From contig NW_026688628.1 of assembly GCF_030445035.2 (NCBI RefSeq), positions 868,001 through 932,000 on the forward strand: a stretch of 64,000 bases of DNA, written 5' to 3'. The notes below the pieces were generated by a model. That model saw only the letters and a program-made list of their open reading frames with translations. It did not search any database and was not told the DNA's origin. The position numbers and the translations under genes were made by a program. This DNA is from Dasypus novemcinctus (lineage: Eukaryota; Chordata; Mammalia; Cingulata; Dasypodidae). Below, piece after piece: positions 37,516 through 49,650 of this stretch (position 1 is the first letter of the stretch; every line of letters begins with the position of its first letter).

Positions 37516-40500
37516 CTAGTAGTATTCCATTGTGTGTATATACCACATTTTATTGATCCACTCATCTGTTGATGGGCATTTGGGTTGATTCCAACTTTTG
37601 GCAATAGTGAACAATGCTGCTATAAACATTGGTGTACATATATCGGTTTGTGTCCTTGTTTTCAGTTCTGCTGGGTATATACCCAGCAGTGGTATTGCTG
37701 GGTCATATGGCAAATCTATGGCTAGTTTTTTGAGAAACTGCCATACTGTCCTACAGAATGGTTGGATCCTTCTGCATTCCCACCAGCAGTGGATGAGTGT
37801 TCCCTTTCCTTCACATCCCCTCCAGCACTTGTATTCTTCTGTTTTTTTCATAGCTGCCAATCTTATGGGTGTAAGATGGTATCTCATTGTAGTTTTGATT
37901 TGCATTTCCCTGATAGCTAGAGATTTGGAACATTTTTTCATGTGCTTTCTTGCCATTTGTGTTTCTTCTTCAGAGAAGTGTCTGTTTAAGTCTTTTTCCC
38001 ATTTTTTAAATGGGTTGTTTATCTTTTTATTTTCAAGATATAGGAGTTCTTTATATATGCAAGTTATAAGTTTCTTATCAGATATATGTTTGCCAAATAT
38101 TTTCTCCCACTGTGTGGGCTCCCTTTTTACTTTCTTGACAAACTCCTTTGAGGTGCAGAAGGCTTTAATTTTGAGGAAGTCCCATTTATCTATTAGTTCT
38201 TTTGCTGCTCGTGCTTTTGGTGAGATATTCATAAATCCATTTCCTATTACAAGGTCCTGTAGATGTTTCCCTACACTGCTTTCTAAGGTTTTTATGGTCT
38301 TGGCTCTTATATTTATTTCTTTGATCCATCTTGAGTTGATCTTTGTATAAGGTGTGAGATGGTAATCCTCTTTCATTCTTCTACATATGGCTATCCAGTT
38401 CTCCGGACACCATTTGTTGAATAGGCCACTCTCTCCCAATTGAGAGGGTTTGGTGGCTTTATCGAATATTATGTGGCTGTATATGTGAGGTTCTATATCA
38501 GAGCTTTCAATTCGATTCCATTGGTCTATGTGTCTCTCCTTATGCCAATACCATGCTGTTTTCACCACCATAGCTTTATAGTATGTTTTGAAGTCAGGTA
38601 GTGTGATTCCTCCAATTTCGTTTTTCTTTTTCAGTATGTCTTTGGCTATTCGGGGTCTCTTTCCTTTCCAAATAAATTTCATAGTTAGTTTTTCTAGTTT
38701 CTTAAAGAAGGCTGCGTTGATTTTTATTGGGATTGCATTGAATGTGTAGATCAGTTTTGGTAGGATATACATCTTAATAATGTTCAGTCTTCCTATCCAT
38801 GAACAAGGAATAGTCTTCCATTTATTTAGGTCTTCTTTGATTTCCTTGAACAATCTTGTATAATTCTCATTGTATAAGTTCTTTACCTCTTTAGTTAAAT
38901 TTATTCCTAAGTATTTGATTTTTTTATTTACTATTGTGAATGGTATTTGTTTCTTGATTTCCTCCTGATCTTGCTCATTATTGGTGTACAGAAATGCTAC
39001 TGATTTTTGCGCATTGATCTTATAACCTGCGACTTTACTAAACTCATTTATGAGTTCTAGAATCTTCGTTGTAGATCTCTCAGGGTTTTCTATGTATAGG
39101 ATCATGTCATCTGCAAATAGTGAAATTTTGACTTCTTCCTTTCCAATTTGAATGCCCTTTATTTCTGGTTCTTGCCTCAGTGCTCGTGCAAGTACTTCTA
39201 AGACAATGTTAAATAGGAGCGGAGGCAGTGGGCATCCTTGTCTTGTTCCTGAGTTTAGAGGGAAGGAGTCTAGGATTTCTCCATTGTAAACAATATTGGC
39301 TTTAGGTTTTTCATATATACTCTTTATCATGTTCAAAAAATTCCCTTGTATTCCAATCTTTTGGAGTGTTTTTATCAAGAAAGCATGCTGTATTTTGTCA
39401 AATGCTTTTTCTGCATCAATAGATATAATCATGTGATTTTTTTCTTTCAATCTGTTTATATGGTGTATTACGTTGATTGATTTTCTTATGTTGAAACATC
39501 CTTGCATACCTGGGATGAATCCCACTTGGTCATGGTGTATAATACGTTTAATGTGTTGTTGAATACGATTAGCAAGTATTTTGTTAAGTATTTTTGCGTC
39601 TAGGTTCATTAGAGAAATTGGTCTGTAATTTTCCTTTCTTGTGATGTCTTTGTTTGGCTTTGGTACTAGGGTAATGTTGGCATCATAGAAGGAGTTGGGT
39701 AATGTTCTTTCCATTTCGATGTTTTGGAATAGTTTCAGCAGGATTGGTGTCAGTTCTTTCCGGAATGTTTTGTAGAATTCACCTGTGAAGCCATCTGGCC
39801 CTGGGCTCTTCTTAGTTGGGAGATTTTTGATAACTGATTCTATCTCTCTGCTTGTGATTGGTTTGTTAAGATCATCAATTTCTTCTTTCGTCAATATGGG
39901 CTGCTTATGTGTTTCTAGGAATTTGTCCATTTCCTCTAGATTGTCATTTTTGTTGGGATATAGTTTTTCAAAATATCCTCTTATGATAGTCTTTATTTCT
40001 GTGGGGTCAGTGGTGATATCGCCTTTCTCATTTCTTATTTTGTGTATTTGCATCTTCTCTCTTTTTTTCTTTGTTAGTGTTGCTAAAGGTTTGTCAATTT
40101 TGTTAATCTTCTCAAAAAACCAGCTCTTGGTCTTGTTTATCTGTTCAATTGCTTTCTTATTTTCTATTTCATTTAGTTCTGCTCTTATCTTTGTTATTTC
40201 CTTCCTTCTTCTTCCTGTTGGGTTACTTTGTTCTTGTTTTTCTAATTCCTTCAAATGTGCAGTTAGTTCTTCAATTTTTGCTCTTTCTTCTTTTTTGATA
40301 TATGAATTTATGGCTATAAACTTCCCTCTCAGTACTGCTTTTGCTGCATCCCATAAATTTTGGTATGTTGTGTTATCATTATCATTTTGATTTCTTTTGA
40401 GATTTCCTCTTTGACCCACTGTTTTTCTAAAAGTGTGCTGTTTAATTTCCAAATCGTGGTGTGAAATCTGGGCTTCTGTCCCTTGCAAATCTCCAGCTTG

Positions 40501-41198
40501 ACTCCACTGTGGTCAGAGATAATGTTTTGTATGATTTCAATCTTAATGAATTCGTTCAGCCTTTCTTTGTGGCCTAGCATATGATCTATCTTGGAGATTG
40601 ATCCATGTGCGCTTGAGAGAAATGTATATCCTGCTGTGTTTGGGTGTAGCGATCTATATATGTCTATTAGATCGAGCTCCTCTAATATACTATTCAGATG
40701 TTTTGTTTCTTTGGTGATTCTCTTTTGAGATGTTCTGTCCAGAGTTGATAGTGGTGTATTAAAATCCCCCACTATAATTGTAGATGTATCTATTCTTTCA
40801 CTTAGTTTTTCCAGCGTTTGCCTGACGTATTTAGAGGCACCCTTGTTAGGGGCATAGATATTTATGATTGTTCGATCTTCTTGACAGATTTTCCCTTTCA
40901 CTAAAATGTAGTATCCTTCTTTGTCTCTCACAATTGTTTCACATTTAAAGTCTATTTTGTCTGATATTAATATAGCTACTCCTGCCTTTTTTTGGTTATT
41001 GTTAGCTTGTATGATTGTTTTCCGGCCATTCACTTTCAATCTCCATGCGTCTCTGGGTCTAAGATGTGTCTCTTGTAGACAGCATATGGATGGGTCATAT
41101 TTCCTTATCCAATGTCCCAGTCTGAATCTTTTGATAGGTGAGTTTAATCCGTTGACATTCAATGTTATTACTATCAAGGAATTATTTGTGTTAGCCAT
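37516..41198 (-). pseudogene. L1 ORF2, nearly complete, one frameshift and one early stop
   Basis: ORF2 encodes the endonuclease and reverse transcriptase that carry out target-primed reverse transcription. The first frame (41198-40329) keeps endonuclease motifs: LNVNGLN, QETH, NIYAPN, GDFNT, SKIDH and ISDHSG. The second (40488-37516) holds the RT core, with FADDMILY, and the C-terminal Cys-rich motif [18 protein letters not shown]. Compared with sibling copies, about 16 bases are missing near 40378-40390, shifting the frame between endonuclease and RT. A Ser codon (TCG in the copy near 7060) is TAG at 37518-37516, removing about the last 45 residues. Not expected to make full-length enzyme. 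Confidence 0.93.
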
Positions 41199-41273
41199 AT
41201 TTTGATTGGATTTGTGTTTGTCATATTTTGTTTGTATATTTTTTTTTTGTCTTTTTTGTTGTTGTTGTTGGTC

Positions 41274-42242
41274 TTATACTCTCCTCCAACTTTGCCTTTC
41301 CTGTTTTTTCCTTTCTTCCTGCAGAACTCCCTTTAGAATTTCTTGAAGGGGAGGTTTCTTGTTGGTATACTCTTTCAGTTTCTGTTTGTCTGTAAATATT
41401 TTGAACTCTCCATCATGTTTGAATGGTAGTTTAGCTGGATAGAGTATTCTTGGTTGGAAGTTTTTTTCCTTTAGTACCTTGACTATATCATACCACTGTC
41501 TTCTTGCCTGCATGGTTTCAGAAGAGAAATCAGCACTTAATCTAATTGAGCTTCCCTTGTATGTGATGGTTTTCTTTTCTCTTGCTGCTTTTAGGATTTT
41601 CTCTTTGTCTTGAGCCTTGGATAATTTGATAAGTATATGTCTTGGTGTGGGTCTGTTGGGGTTTATGTCTTGTGGAGTGCGCTGTGCTTCTTGGATATGT
41701 ACATCTGTCTCTTTCAGTAGATTTGGGAAGTTTTCAGCCATTATTTCCTGCAACACTCCTTCTGACCCCTTTCCCTTCTCTTCACCTTCTGGAATGCCTA
41801 TAATACGTATGTTTGAGCGTTTTGCATTGTCATTCAGGTCCCTAAATCCTAACTGGATTTTTTCTATCTTCTTATTGACCCCTTCTACTATCTGTTTGAT
41901 TTCTGATGTACTGTCTTCCACATCACTAATTCTCTGCTCTGTCTCTTCTAGTCTGCTGATATTTGCTGCAAGTGTATTTTTTATTTCTTGAACTGTGGTG
42001 TTCATTCCCATCATATCTGTTATGTTTTTGCGTATGTCTGCAATTTCCCCTCCAAGTGATGTCTTCATGTTGTTATCCTCTTTCATTACTGCATCAAATT
42101 TGTCAGTGATAAATGTTCTGAGTTCTTTCATTGCTTGTGCCAAGTTTTGCTCCCCTTCGTGATTATTGGTTTGTTGATTGGATTCAGTCATATTTTCCTG
42201 AATATTGGCTTGGTTTGTAGATTTTTGTTGCTTTCTGGTCAT
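41274..42242 (-). CDS. L1 ORF1 protein, intact (322 residues)
   Basis: ORF1p is the trimeric nucleic-acid chaperone that packages L1 RNA in cytoplasmic particles. Visible layout: basic, Gln/Asn-rich N-terminus (MTRKQQK...); a heptad coiled coil at about residues 35-130 (ISRLEETEQRISDVEDS region); an RRM near residues 145-240 (IRIIGIPEGEEKGKG, then NFPNLL); a C-terminal domain at about 200-300 (RPTPRHILIKL, YKGSSIRLSADFS, ARRQW). Length is close to the 338 residues of human ORF1p. The start is the first ATG of the frame and aligns with siblings at 13645 and 60083. No internal stop. Expression is plausible but not shown; the 5'UTR promoter is present. Confidence 0.92.
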   Translation of the reverse strand: MTRKQQKSTNQANIQENMTESNQQTNNHEGEQNLAQAMKELRTFITDKFDAVMKEDNNMKTSLGGEIADIRKNITDMMGMNTTVQEIKNTLAANISRLEETEQRISDVEDSTSEIKQIVEGVNKKIEKIQLGFRDLNDNAKRSNIRIIGIPEGEEKGKGSEGVLQEIMAENFPNLLKETDVHIQEAQRTPQDINPNRPTPRHILIKLSKAQDKEKILKAAREKKTITYKGSSIRLSADFSSETMQARRQWYDIVKVLKEKNFQPRILYPAKLPFKHDGEFKIFTDKQKLKEYTNKKPPLQEILKGVLQEERKKQERQSWRRV

Positions 42243-44344
42243 CTCTTTATTTTGACGAATTTAATCAGTTCCTTAGCTTCTTTGTCTGCTTTTGGAGGTT
42301 AATTAGCAGTTATTTTTGCATAGGTGTTATATCTTCTCTTTGTCACTTTTTTCTTCTTATTCTAGTTACTTGTTGTTGGTTAAGTTCACTTTAGAAGAAA
42401 GTATTAGTGTTGGGGAAAGGCAATTGTGTAAGCAAGGGAAAAGTGTAAAGTAGTATTGGTAATGTATGTTAACAAAGCAAGAATATGAGATCTGGGAGGA
42501 TGGAGGTTAGATTCATGTAGATTGTATAGAGTTATAGCTGTAGGTAGAGTACCTTTTATGAAGTAGATGACTGAATATAGGCGGAATATGGTAGGAACTA
42601 CAAAGCTATTGTTTTCATGAGAGAGGGAAAAAGAAAAGAAAGGTAATAGTTTCAAGAGTGGATAACAGACAGAAAACAGAACAAAGGTATTAGAAATTAA
42701 GAGTTAGACACTTTGTGGATCAAAGAATGGGAGGTGGGGGGTGGAATATAGGAGAGACAGTAGATGATAGTGGATATCAAGATGCAGGGGAAGGGGGATA
42801 GTGTAGGTAGCCTAAATCAGTTCACACAGAAATGAGGCAGTGGAGGATGGGAAAACCCAGCAAATGTGAGGTGTTCCCTGTAGCACCTATTGTGTACTTG
42901 AATTAAAATAAAATAAGTGGAAAATGAGGGACAAGAGGGAAAGAGAAAACCGAAAAAAAAAAAACACTAATTATAATAAAGAAAAAAAGAAAGACAAGAA
43001 GAAAGCAAGAAAGAAAAAGAGGATAGGCAAGCGGTGGGGAACAGATAGGGGGAAGAGAGATACAGGTATACACGTGTCACAATTGCAACACTATCTAAAA
43101 CAACAACCAAAAAAACCCCTAAATAACTTTATTAAAAAAAAGGACTTTGGGGGACACGCTAGGAGAAAAGACTAGGGGATAATGCAATATTAGCAATCAG
43201 GGCATCAAAAAGAGTAAAAAATAAGATAAAGTGAAAATAAAAACAAAACAATATGAACCAATAAAGACAAAACGCAAACGTTAAGGTCCAGGGCACTCAA
43301 GGACCCCAGGTAGACCCCAGGGCGTGATGGATTCAGGGGTGGAAAGTCTGAGACACTGAAGACTCAAGAGGTGTGAGTCTGGGGTGTGGACCGCCAGAGT
43401 CCAGGGGACCCAGACCTGGCAACCTCAAATCTGGTCCACAGAAAGCTTAGGAGCCCCGCAGTGCAACACAGCCCTCAGGGATCCCCGTAGCTGGGTGCCA
43501 GCCCCATGGGGGAAGCCAGATCTGCGAACTCTATATTGAATGTCTGATCCCTGCAATTCACCTACTCCTCAGGGTTTCAGCCTTTGGGCAGCTCCTTCCC
43601 TGTGCTCCCATGCAACGGCCACTTGAGGGCGCCTCTACACCACGGCCAGTTCAATGACCCAGATCCCAAGCCCCGCCGGGTGGGGTGGGCTTCAGCTGGA
43701 AACGCCGAAAACTGCCTCTAAGATCCGAAATCCCAAACTTCGCAAAATATTCCCCAATCAGCTTCCAGACGTGTCCTCCTCCCTCACTGCACCCTACAAC
43801 AGTCTCCCAATTGTGTCCCCTTATTGCCCAAAATCCAATTCCGTTGCAGATCGGCAGCCGGACCTGTGGGGATGGGGCTCCAGGCGGAAGCGCTACCCCC
43901 CCTGTCCGGCGACCAAAACGTCCCCCGCTTCACCAGAAAACACCGTCTGTCTCCCCAAATCAATCTGCAAAGGAGTCTTTTCCCAACAATCCCTCACCAG
44001 CCAGCCCAGTATCCGCGAATTTCTCAGCACCGCAAAGCCTCCAGAAAAAGGAAAAAAACAAAAACAAAAACCCTGGCCGCTGCGGTTCTGGAGCTGCAGG
44101 AGCGCCTGCTACCGCGGCTCTGCCCACCCAAGGAGGGAACTTCCCGCGCCCAGCTGGGACCTCCGTTTATATATTATAGACGTATCCTCTCTGTTACCTT
44201 CCCACCGAATTGACGTCCAGACACCTTCCAACCAGCAAAAATCCCCGAAACAGCGTGGTCCCAAAGAGCCTTCAACACTGCCCAGCTGCCCCCTGCAGAG
44301 ACACTACCAGGCAAGTTCACACAGCCACCATCTTGCCTCTCTCC
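42243..44344 (-). promoter_or_regulatory. L1 5'UTR / internal promoter region
   Basis: About 2.1 kb between the element start and ORF1. The first 0.9 kb (minus strand from 44344) is GC-rich; the rest is A/G-rich on the sense side. A YY1-like CAAGATGGTGG sits at 44335-44325. Long frames on the plus strand (43654-44589, 311 codons; 43685-44179, 164 codons) are antisense to the element. L1 5'UTRs carry internal RNA polymerase II promoters; the role here is inferred. Confidence 0.65.
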
Positions 44345-44358
44345 CACATTCCTCTTCT
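44345..44358. repeat. TSD, 5' side of the full-length L1
   Basis: cacattcctcttct, identical to 34595-34608. Beyond it the older L1 3'UTR resumes ('gtcacttttactc...'). Confidence 0.9.
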
Positions 44359-44700
44359 GTCACTTTTACTCAACCTGTTGTTTGTGCTGGGGTTTTTGTA
44401 TGGCCAGGAGACTTGAATGAGCCTCAGCAGAGTTGCAACACCTGCTCTCCAATTCATTGGATTTCCCTGTCAGCTAACAGGGAGGGAGGATGGTCAACCA
44501 CCATATCAGGGAACCGAGAGAGTCTACAAGTGCAAGCAGGAGAATTCCATCCATCAGCCATGTGGGATCTAAGCCAACTCTCAATTTAGAGGTGGAGTGG
44601 ACATCACCATCCCAGGGTACACAAGGTGGAGGAATAAAATATGGATTAGAGGAGATCTTAATCTAGGTACTTTATAAGTGTATAGAGAGATAATCTGGCA

Positions 44701-47700
44701 TTCACCCAATAAAAACTTATATTTGTTTCATTTTTGTATATCAGGATTCCTATTTCTTTTGTATTGTTTTACATCATGTGCTCTCTCATTGTATTCCTGG
44801 AATCAGGATTGAAGATAGAAACTGTTGCCTGGATTTTCAGCAGTAAAATATTTTATTCAGTTTATTCTGTATATATAAAATTATAGCAGGTGCTGGAGGG
44901 ATGAAAGTGTATTGCAGTCACTCCCAGAGAAAGAAACTGCTTGTGTTTTATGGTGTTAGTGAAAAATAAGCTCTCCTAGCAAATGCTCCCTACCAGCTAC
45001 CAAGGTTTGTTCATTAATTCCTGAAAGAGGTCACATCCTACACTGGAGATGTCATCTGACTGCTTTATAGTAATCCACATTCCGTCTCCAATATGTGCCT
45101 TTCTCCTGTGCCTTCAAAATCGTAATTCAAGAGAGTTTGTAATCAACAACACAATCTATGCTTCTTCAAACAATGATGATTTCAATAATTTTATCATTCT
45201 TCCAGGGACATAAGTTTGCCCTTTAAAAAATATTTCCATATTGAAGGATATTATCTGGAAATTTCTTTCAGCACTCCCTACAATAATAGTCCCCATTTAT
45301 GGGTGATAAAAAGCCAATATGTGTTTTTCTGCATTTCATACTATATCTTATTTTACTATTAAACCCAGATATTAGGACATAATTTCAGACTTTTATGTAG
45401 GCTTGCTGTTTTCTTCTGAGGTAGACTAAGGTGAATGCTTCATTTATCAACTGATTTCCTTGCCATCACTACAAATGGCAAGCCAGAGTGGCATTTTGGA
45501 ATTAGTGATTTCTCTGAGCTAATGGTCATTTTTGAAAATGTTAATAATTGCTTACATATTTGTATTCACTTCATATTCTTTGGTAAAGCTTTGAATTCAC
45601 TTTCAGTTATAATTTATTAACACACAGGTTCAGTCTCTGATGTGAGTCTTACACTCATCAGGGCTGCAATTTTCAGGGAAAGATATATCATTCATGCAGT
45701 TTTATAAAATGTCTGTGTTTTTTTATTGCACCATAATCTAAAATTAAAAATCCTCACTTTGTCATTTTTTTCTGGAATTCTCTCCAGTGCAAGTAAGAGC
45801 CCCACCTTATTCCACATTACTTGAATTAGGATTCTCAGTAAAATCATTTATCACATAAACGAGTTTGTCAATACATTTCCTAGGTGCCTTCTTTAAATGT
45901 TACTGTAAACAATATATTGTGAATCATTTTCCAAGCTATACAAGAGCAATTATGTACATTTATCACATGGAAATTGTGTCAGTGGTCTTTTCACTCCTAA
46001 CAATGTGATGTATCAGTTCCCAATTGCTACCCTGCAAGACTATTATTTTGTTATCAGTTCTTGTACAAAATAGTTTACATGAAAGGCTTATTTTCAAGCA
46101 GAAATCTCTTCCCACATAAAAGCTTTTAAGAATTTTGACTTTAGTCCATTGTACATTATAATAAGTAGAATTATTATTATTCTATTGTAGACATATTATT
46201 GTAATTGAAGAATTTTATCATTGCTATAAAGGCATTGGCCACCAGAGGTTTTGAGGGGAGAGAAGAGAAGAATAGGAGTACTATGGAGACATATTGGAGA
46301 AATGGGAATTCTCCTACATGACCTTGCAATGATGGAAACAGGGACATTATACATTTTGTCACAGCCTATAAAATTGTGTGAGATTGAGGGTAAACTATAA
46401 TCTAAAATATAGTCCATGGTTAGTAGCAATTCTTCAATATGTGTTCTTCAATGTTAACAAATGTACAACTCTAATGAAACAAGTTGTTAATGTAAAGTGT
46501 GGGATGGTGAAGGGCTAGAGCATATGGGAATCTCCTAAATTTTTAATGTAACATTTATATAATCTAAAGCTTCTTTAAAAATAAAAAGTCAAGAAAATTT
46601 TGAAAAAGAATCTTGAGAAAAAACATGGTAGGCATGAACACTCATCTTATTGAAGAAACTAGAGTTATGTCTTTCAATAATTAAGTATAGAAAACAGTGA
46701 AAAACAGTCCAGCTAAGAAAGGCAATATTACTGTTATAATCAGGAACATTGTATAATCAAGAAGACTCCACTGGAATTATTGACCACACAAATATGCCCC
46801 CTTTCTGCAGTCAGGGAGAAAGAGGCTCATGTCTTTAGTATTGATTAAATAATCACCACCTCCTGCCATTTCCCCATCTGGAGGACAGGAATACAAGCCA
46901 GAAAGAGGGAGAAAAGACTGCTAAGAATCACGTACCTTACTGATCTCACACCCTAAGAAGACTCAGTTGTGGATGCCAAACTTACTTACACTTTGAGTGT
47001 ATTTATGAAGAGAGGGTGATTGTGTATCTTTAAAAATCCCCTAAGAAACTTCCTATTGCTTTCCTAAATATTTAGCTGGTGCACTGATTCATAAGGTAAC
47101 ATTTTTGTTAAGTAAATATCATATGTGAGTAATGAAGACCTTTTCAACTCTATTATATTCTCCTAGAACTTATGTTATTACTGAGATCATTTCTTATTTC
47201 CCCATTCCTGCATCTTCTCTTTTTCTTTCAAAAAAATGTATTCCTGGTTTTGTCAGTAGAATTTTATTCTTCTCTAGGATCCTAAAATATGTGGAAACAA
47301 TGATTCACTCTAAACTGAAGGTATAAATTTGTTCTCATGTAAAACTAAGTTTATTCCTTAAGAGTCTATTAATTGCTCTAAGGGGGGGGGAAGCATCATA
47401 TTGTCTGTTATCAGTGAAACTTAAGTACAGTTAGGGTGTTTTTTTAAAGGGAAACCTTGAAGAGAGTCCCTAAAATATAAATTTCATCTAAAGACACTTC
47501 CATAAATTTGGTGAGGAATAAACACCAAGTTACAGAGGGAAAAACTAGTATTTTTCCTGGAGAAGTGGGGGATTTATTTGCTGTCTGAAAACCATGAAAT
47601 GTATGTTACATAGAAGGAGGGCAAGATACATTTTGAGTGAGCTCTGTTCTGTTTAATTAAATGTTGTGTGAGTAGAATAAATACTTTGGGACCCTATCAT

Positions 47701-48670
47701 GAGAAATTTAGAAAAGATGAATACTGTCAATTGAAGACTTCCTGTCCAGAGTGGGGAAGTGAGAATAAACACACCCAGGTCCAAGGAACATCATTTAAAC
47801 CAAAAGAAAGTAGAAAACTGTAGCAGAGCCCTTACCTGTTAAAATGTATTGTAATAAGGTAGCCTGTGTTTGAGTATATTTCAAACATGGGAACAATTAC
47901 TCCTTCCTCCACAGCCAAGAACTGAGTTTACAAGAGAAGCAAATTCTAGAGTAACAGTATTGAATGAGAAGGTCCTGGATGTCACATCCTAATGTCTTTC
48001 TCCAATGCCACACTTCCCATTTCTCCTCATTTCCAGATCACCCCTCTCAGAAGAACCGGAAGCACCTGCATATTAATAGCTCTGAGATACATCATCCTAA
48101 GTGTGGTTATATATATGTTTCATTTCCTGAAGTTTCCTGAATGAAAATATTTTGTATTTATTTATTATCCAAGAAGGAAACCATCAGTGGAACAATAAAT
48201 CACTGAAATCAACCTGTAGATCTGTTTCACTGTGAAGAAAATATGAGAGGTAATGTTTTACTGGCAGTAAATGGAGGGACACAGAGAAAATGTCAAGTGT
48301 AGGAGGTCCACAGATAAAAATTTGATTTATTTTCCATTCCTGCTTCATGGATCTTTGGATCTTTGTGGATCTTTGGTTCCCACTGTAGATAAATTTCTCC
48401 CATTTCCATTACTTGTAAATTCTAAATTTTCATCATTGTACATTTTAGTTTCATAGGTTCTATTTATTTCATTATTGAAATATACCATTTTATATAATTG
48501 CAATATTCTTTTTAATCTTCTAAAACTCATTTAAAAGTGTTGTTTCATATTCTCTGAATATTTTCAAAATCTGAAACACTTAAAGGCTTTTATTCCTATT
48601 GCCTGTCTTTTTTCTGTCTTTTTGTTATGATAACTTGCTTTCTTAGAGTCTGTTTAGATTTTTGAATTAT
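44701..48670. other. Largely unannotatable AT-rich spacer
   Basis: No gene, SINE or recent L1 is recognisable except an old L1 end at 46170-46590. No ORF exceeds 77 codons. A G-run occurs at about 47382. This is the longest stretch of apparently single-copy sequence in the window. Confidence 0.5.
46170..46590 (+). mobile_element. Old L1 3' end (L1M-like)
   Basis: The end reads 'gggatggtgaagggctagagcatatgggaatctcc...' then 'aatctaaagcttctttaaaaataaaaag'. This is the typical close of old mammalian L1M 3'UTRs, followed by a weak A-rich tail. Diverged, no TSD found. Confidence 0.55.
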
Positions 48671-49445
48671 TAAAAAGATACATAGATTACACAAATGACA
48701 CATAAAAAGATAGGGGATTCCAATATGCCCCACTCCCCACACCTCCCACATTTTCCCACATTAACAACATCTTTCATTAGTGAAGTACATTCATTGCAAT
48801 TGATGAACACATTCTGAAGCATTGCCCCTAAGCATAGACAAATGTTTACATTTCAGTTTATACTCTCTTCAACACAATTCCATAAATTATGGCAAGATAT
48901 ATAATGGTTTGCATCTGTCATTGCAATGTCTTTTAGGACAATTCCCAATTCCAAAAAAAAACCCCCTGTATTACACCTGTTTTTCCTGTTTTCTTCCCTC
49001 AGAACCTCCAGTGACCACTATCTTCACATTCCTTACATGGGGCTTTTCTGTCCTTTCATTTGAAACTGTAATTAGTACTAGAGTTGGTAGGTTTATGTAC
49101 AAGAGACTTAAATTTGGGGCTGTCCATGTGCCAGCTGGGCCCTGAATCTCAATAGATTTGCAACACTTCTCTCCAGTTCATTGGTTTCACCCAAGACAAC
49201 AGACAAGGGGGTGATGATGGACAACTACCATACCAAGTAACTGAGAAAACCTACAACTGCAAACAAAAGAGTCCCATCCATCAGCTCTAATGGATCACAG
49301 CCCTTCTCTATTAGATGTGGAGTAGACATCATCATCCCAGAATCCTCTTGTTTGGGGAATGAAATTTGGACCAAAGTAGGCTTACTGGTATCTTACTATG
49401 AACTTATTGTGATTCTAGCAATGGAAGAATTTACCCATTGACATA
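48671..49445 (-). mobile_element. Old L1 tail with 5' inversion
   Basis: The part 48671 to about 49025 is minus-strand L1 3' terminus; about 49040-49445 is plus-strand 3'UTR equivalent to 21800-22180 in the older L1. The direct part begins within a few bases of the same element position as in the 32730 copy. Structure fits twin priming. Diverged; TSD not seen. Confidence 0.55.
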
Positions 49446-49650
49446 TAGTTTTAAAATTGTGCTCTGTTTAATTTGAGCACATATTTGTGTGAATTCTTGG
49501 AGGTCTCAGTGGAAAAGAGAGGATTCACATTTTACATTATTTGGAAATTAGCAAGCTAAAACAATTTAATGTTAGGTTGTGCACCTTGAGCCTTTAAGTT
49601 CACATAGGTTCCGTGATTTCAGATTGCATACTGGATCCTCATTCAGAGAG

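Larger units (their letters stand above)
34609..44344 (-). mobile_element. Full-length young L1 (about 9.7 kb)
   Basis: Minus-strand order: 5'UTR 44344-42243 (2.1 kb), intact ORF1 42242-41274, 75-base spacer, ORF2 41198-37516, 3'UTR to a poly(A) at 34609-34618 (2.9 kb). A perfect 14-bp TSD indicates a recent, complete insertion. Only two ORF2 lesions are obvious: an approximately 16-base deletion and one nonsense codon near the end. The long 3'UTR is the main departure from human and mouse L1, whose 3'UTRs are below about 1 kb. It could still supply ORF1 protein. Confidence 0.95.
32730..44700 (-). mobile_element. Older L1 tail with 5' inversion; host of the full-length L1
   Basis: The part 32730-33034 is minus-strand L1 3' terminus (about 300 bp). 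Then 33035-34594 and 44359 to about 44700 is plus-strand 3'UTR, equivalent to the 1.9 kb just upstream in the element. The two plus pieces rejoin exactly when the 34609-44344 L1 and one TSD are removed, as shown by collinearity with 18700-20088 and 21525-22140. A reversed upstream part beside a direct 3' end is a twin-priming structure. TSDs were not found, consistent with age. Confidence 0.6.

Noticed and set aside
37598..38350. 250-codon plus-strand ORF (and 201 codons at 39785-40390)
   Set aside because: Exact antisense shadow of L1 ORF2; similar shadows occur opposite other ORF2 copies.
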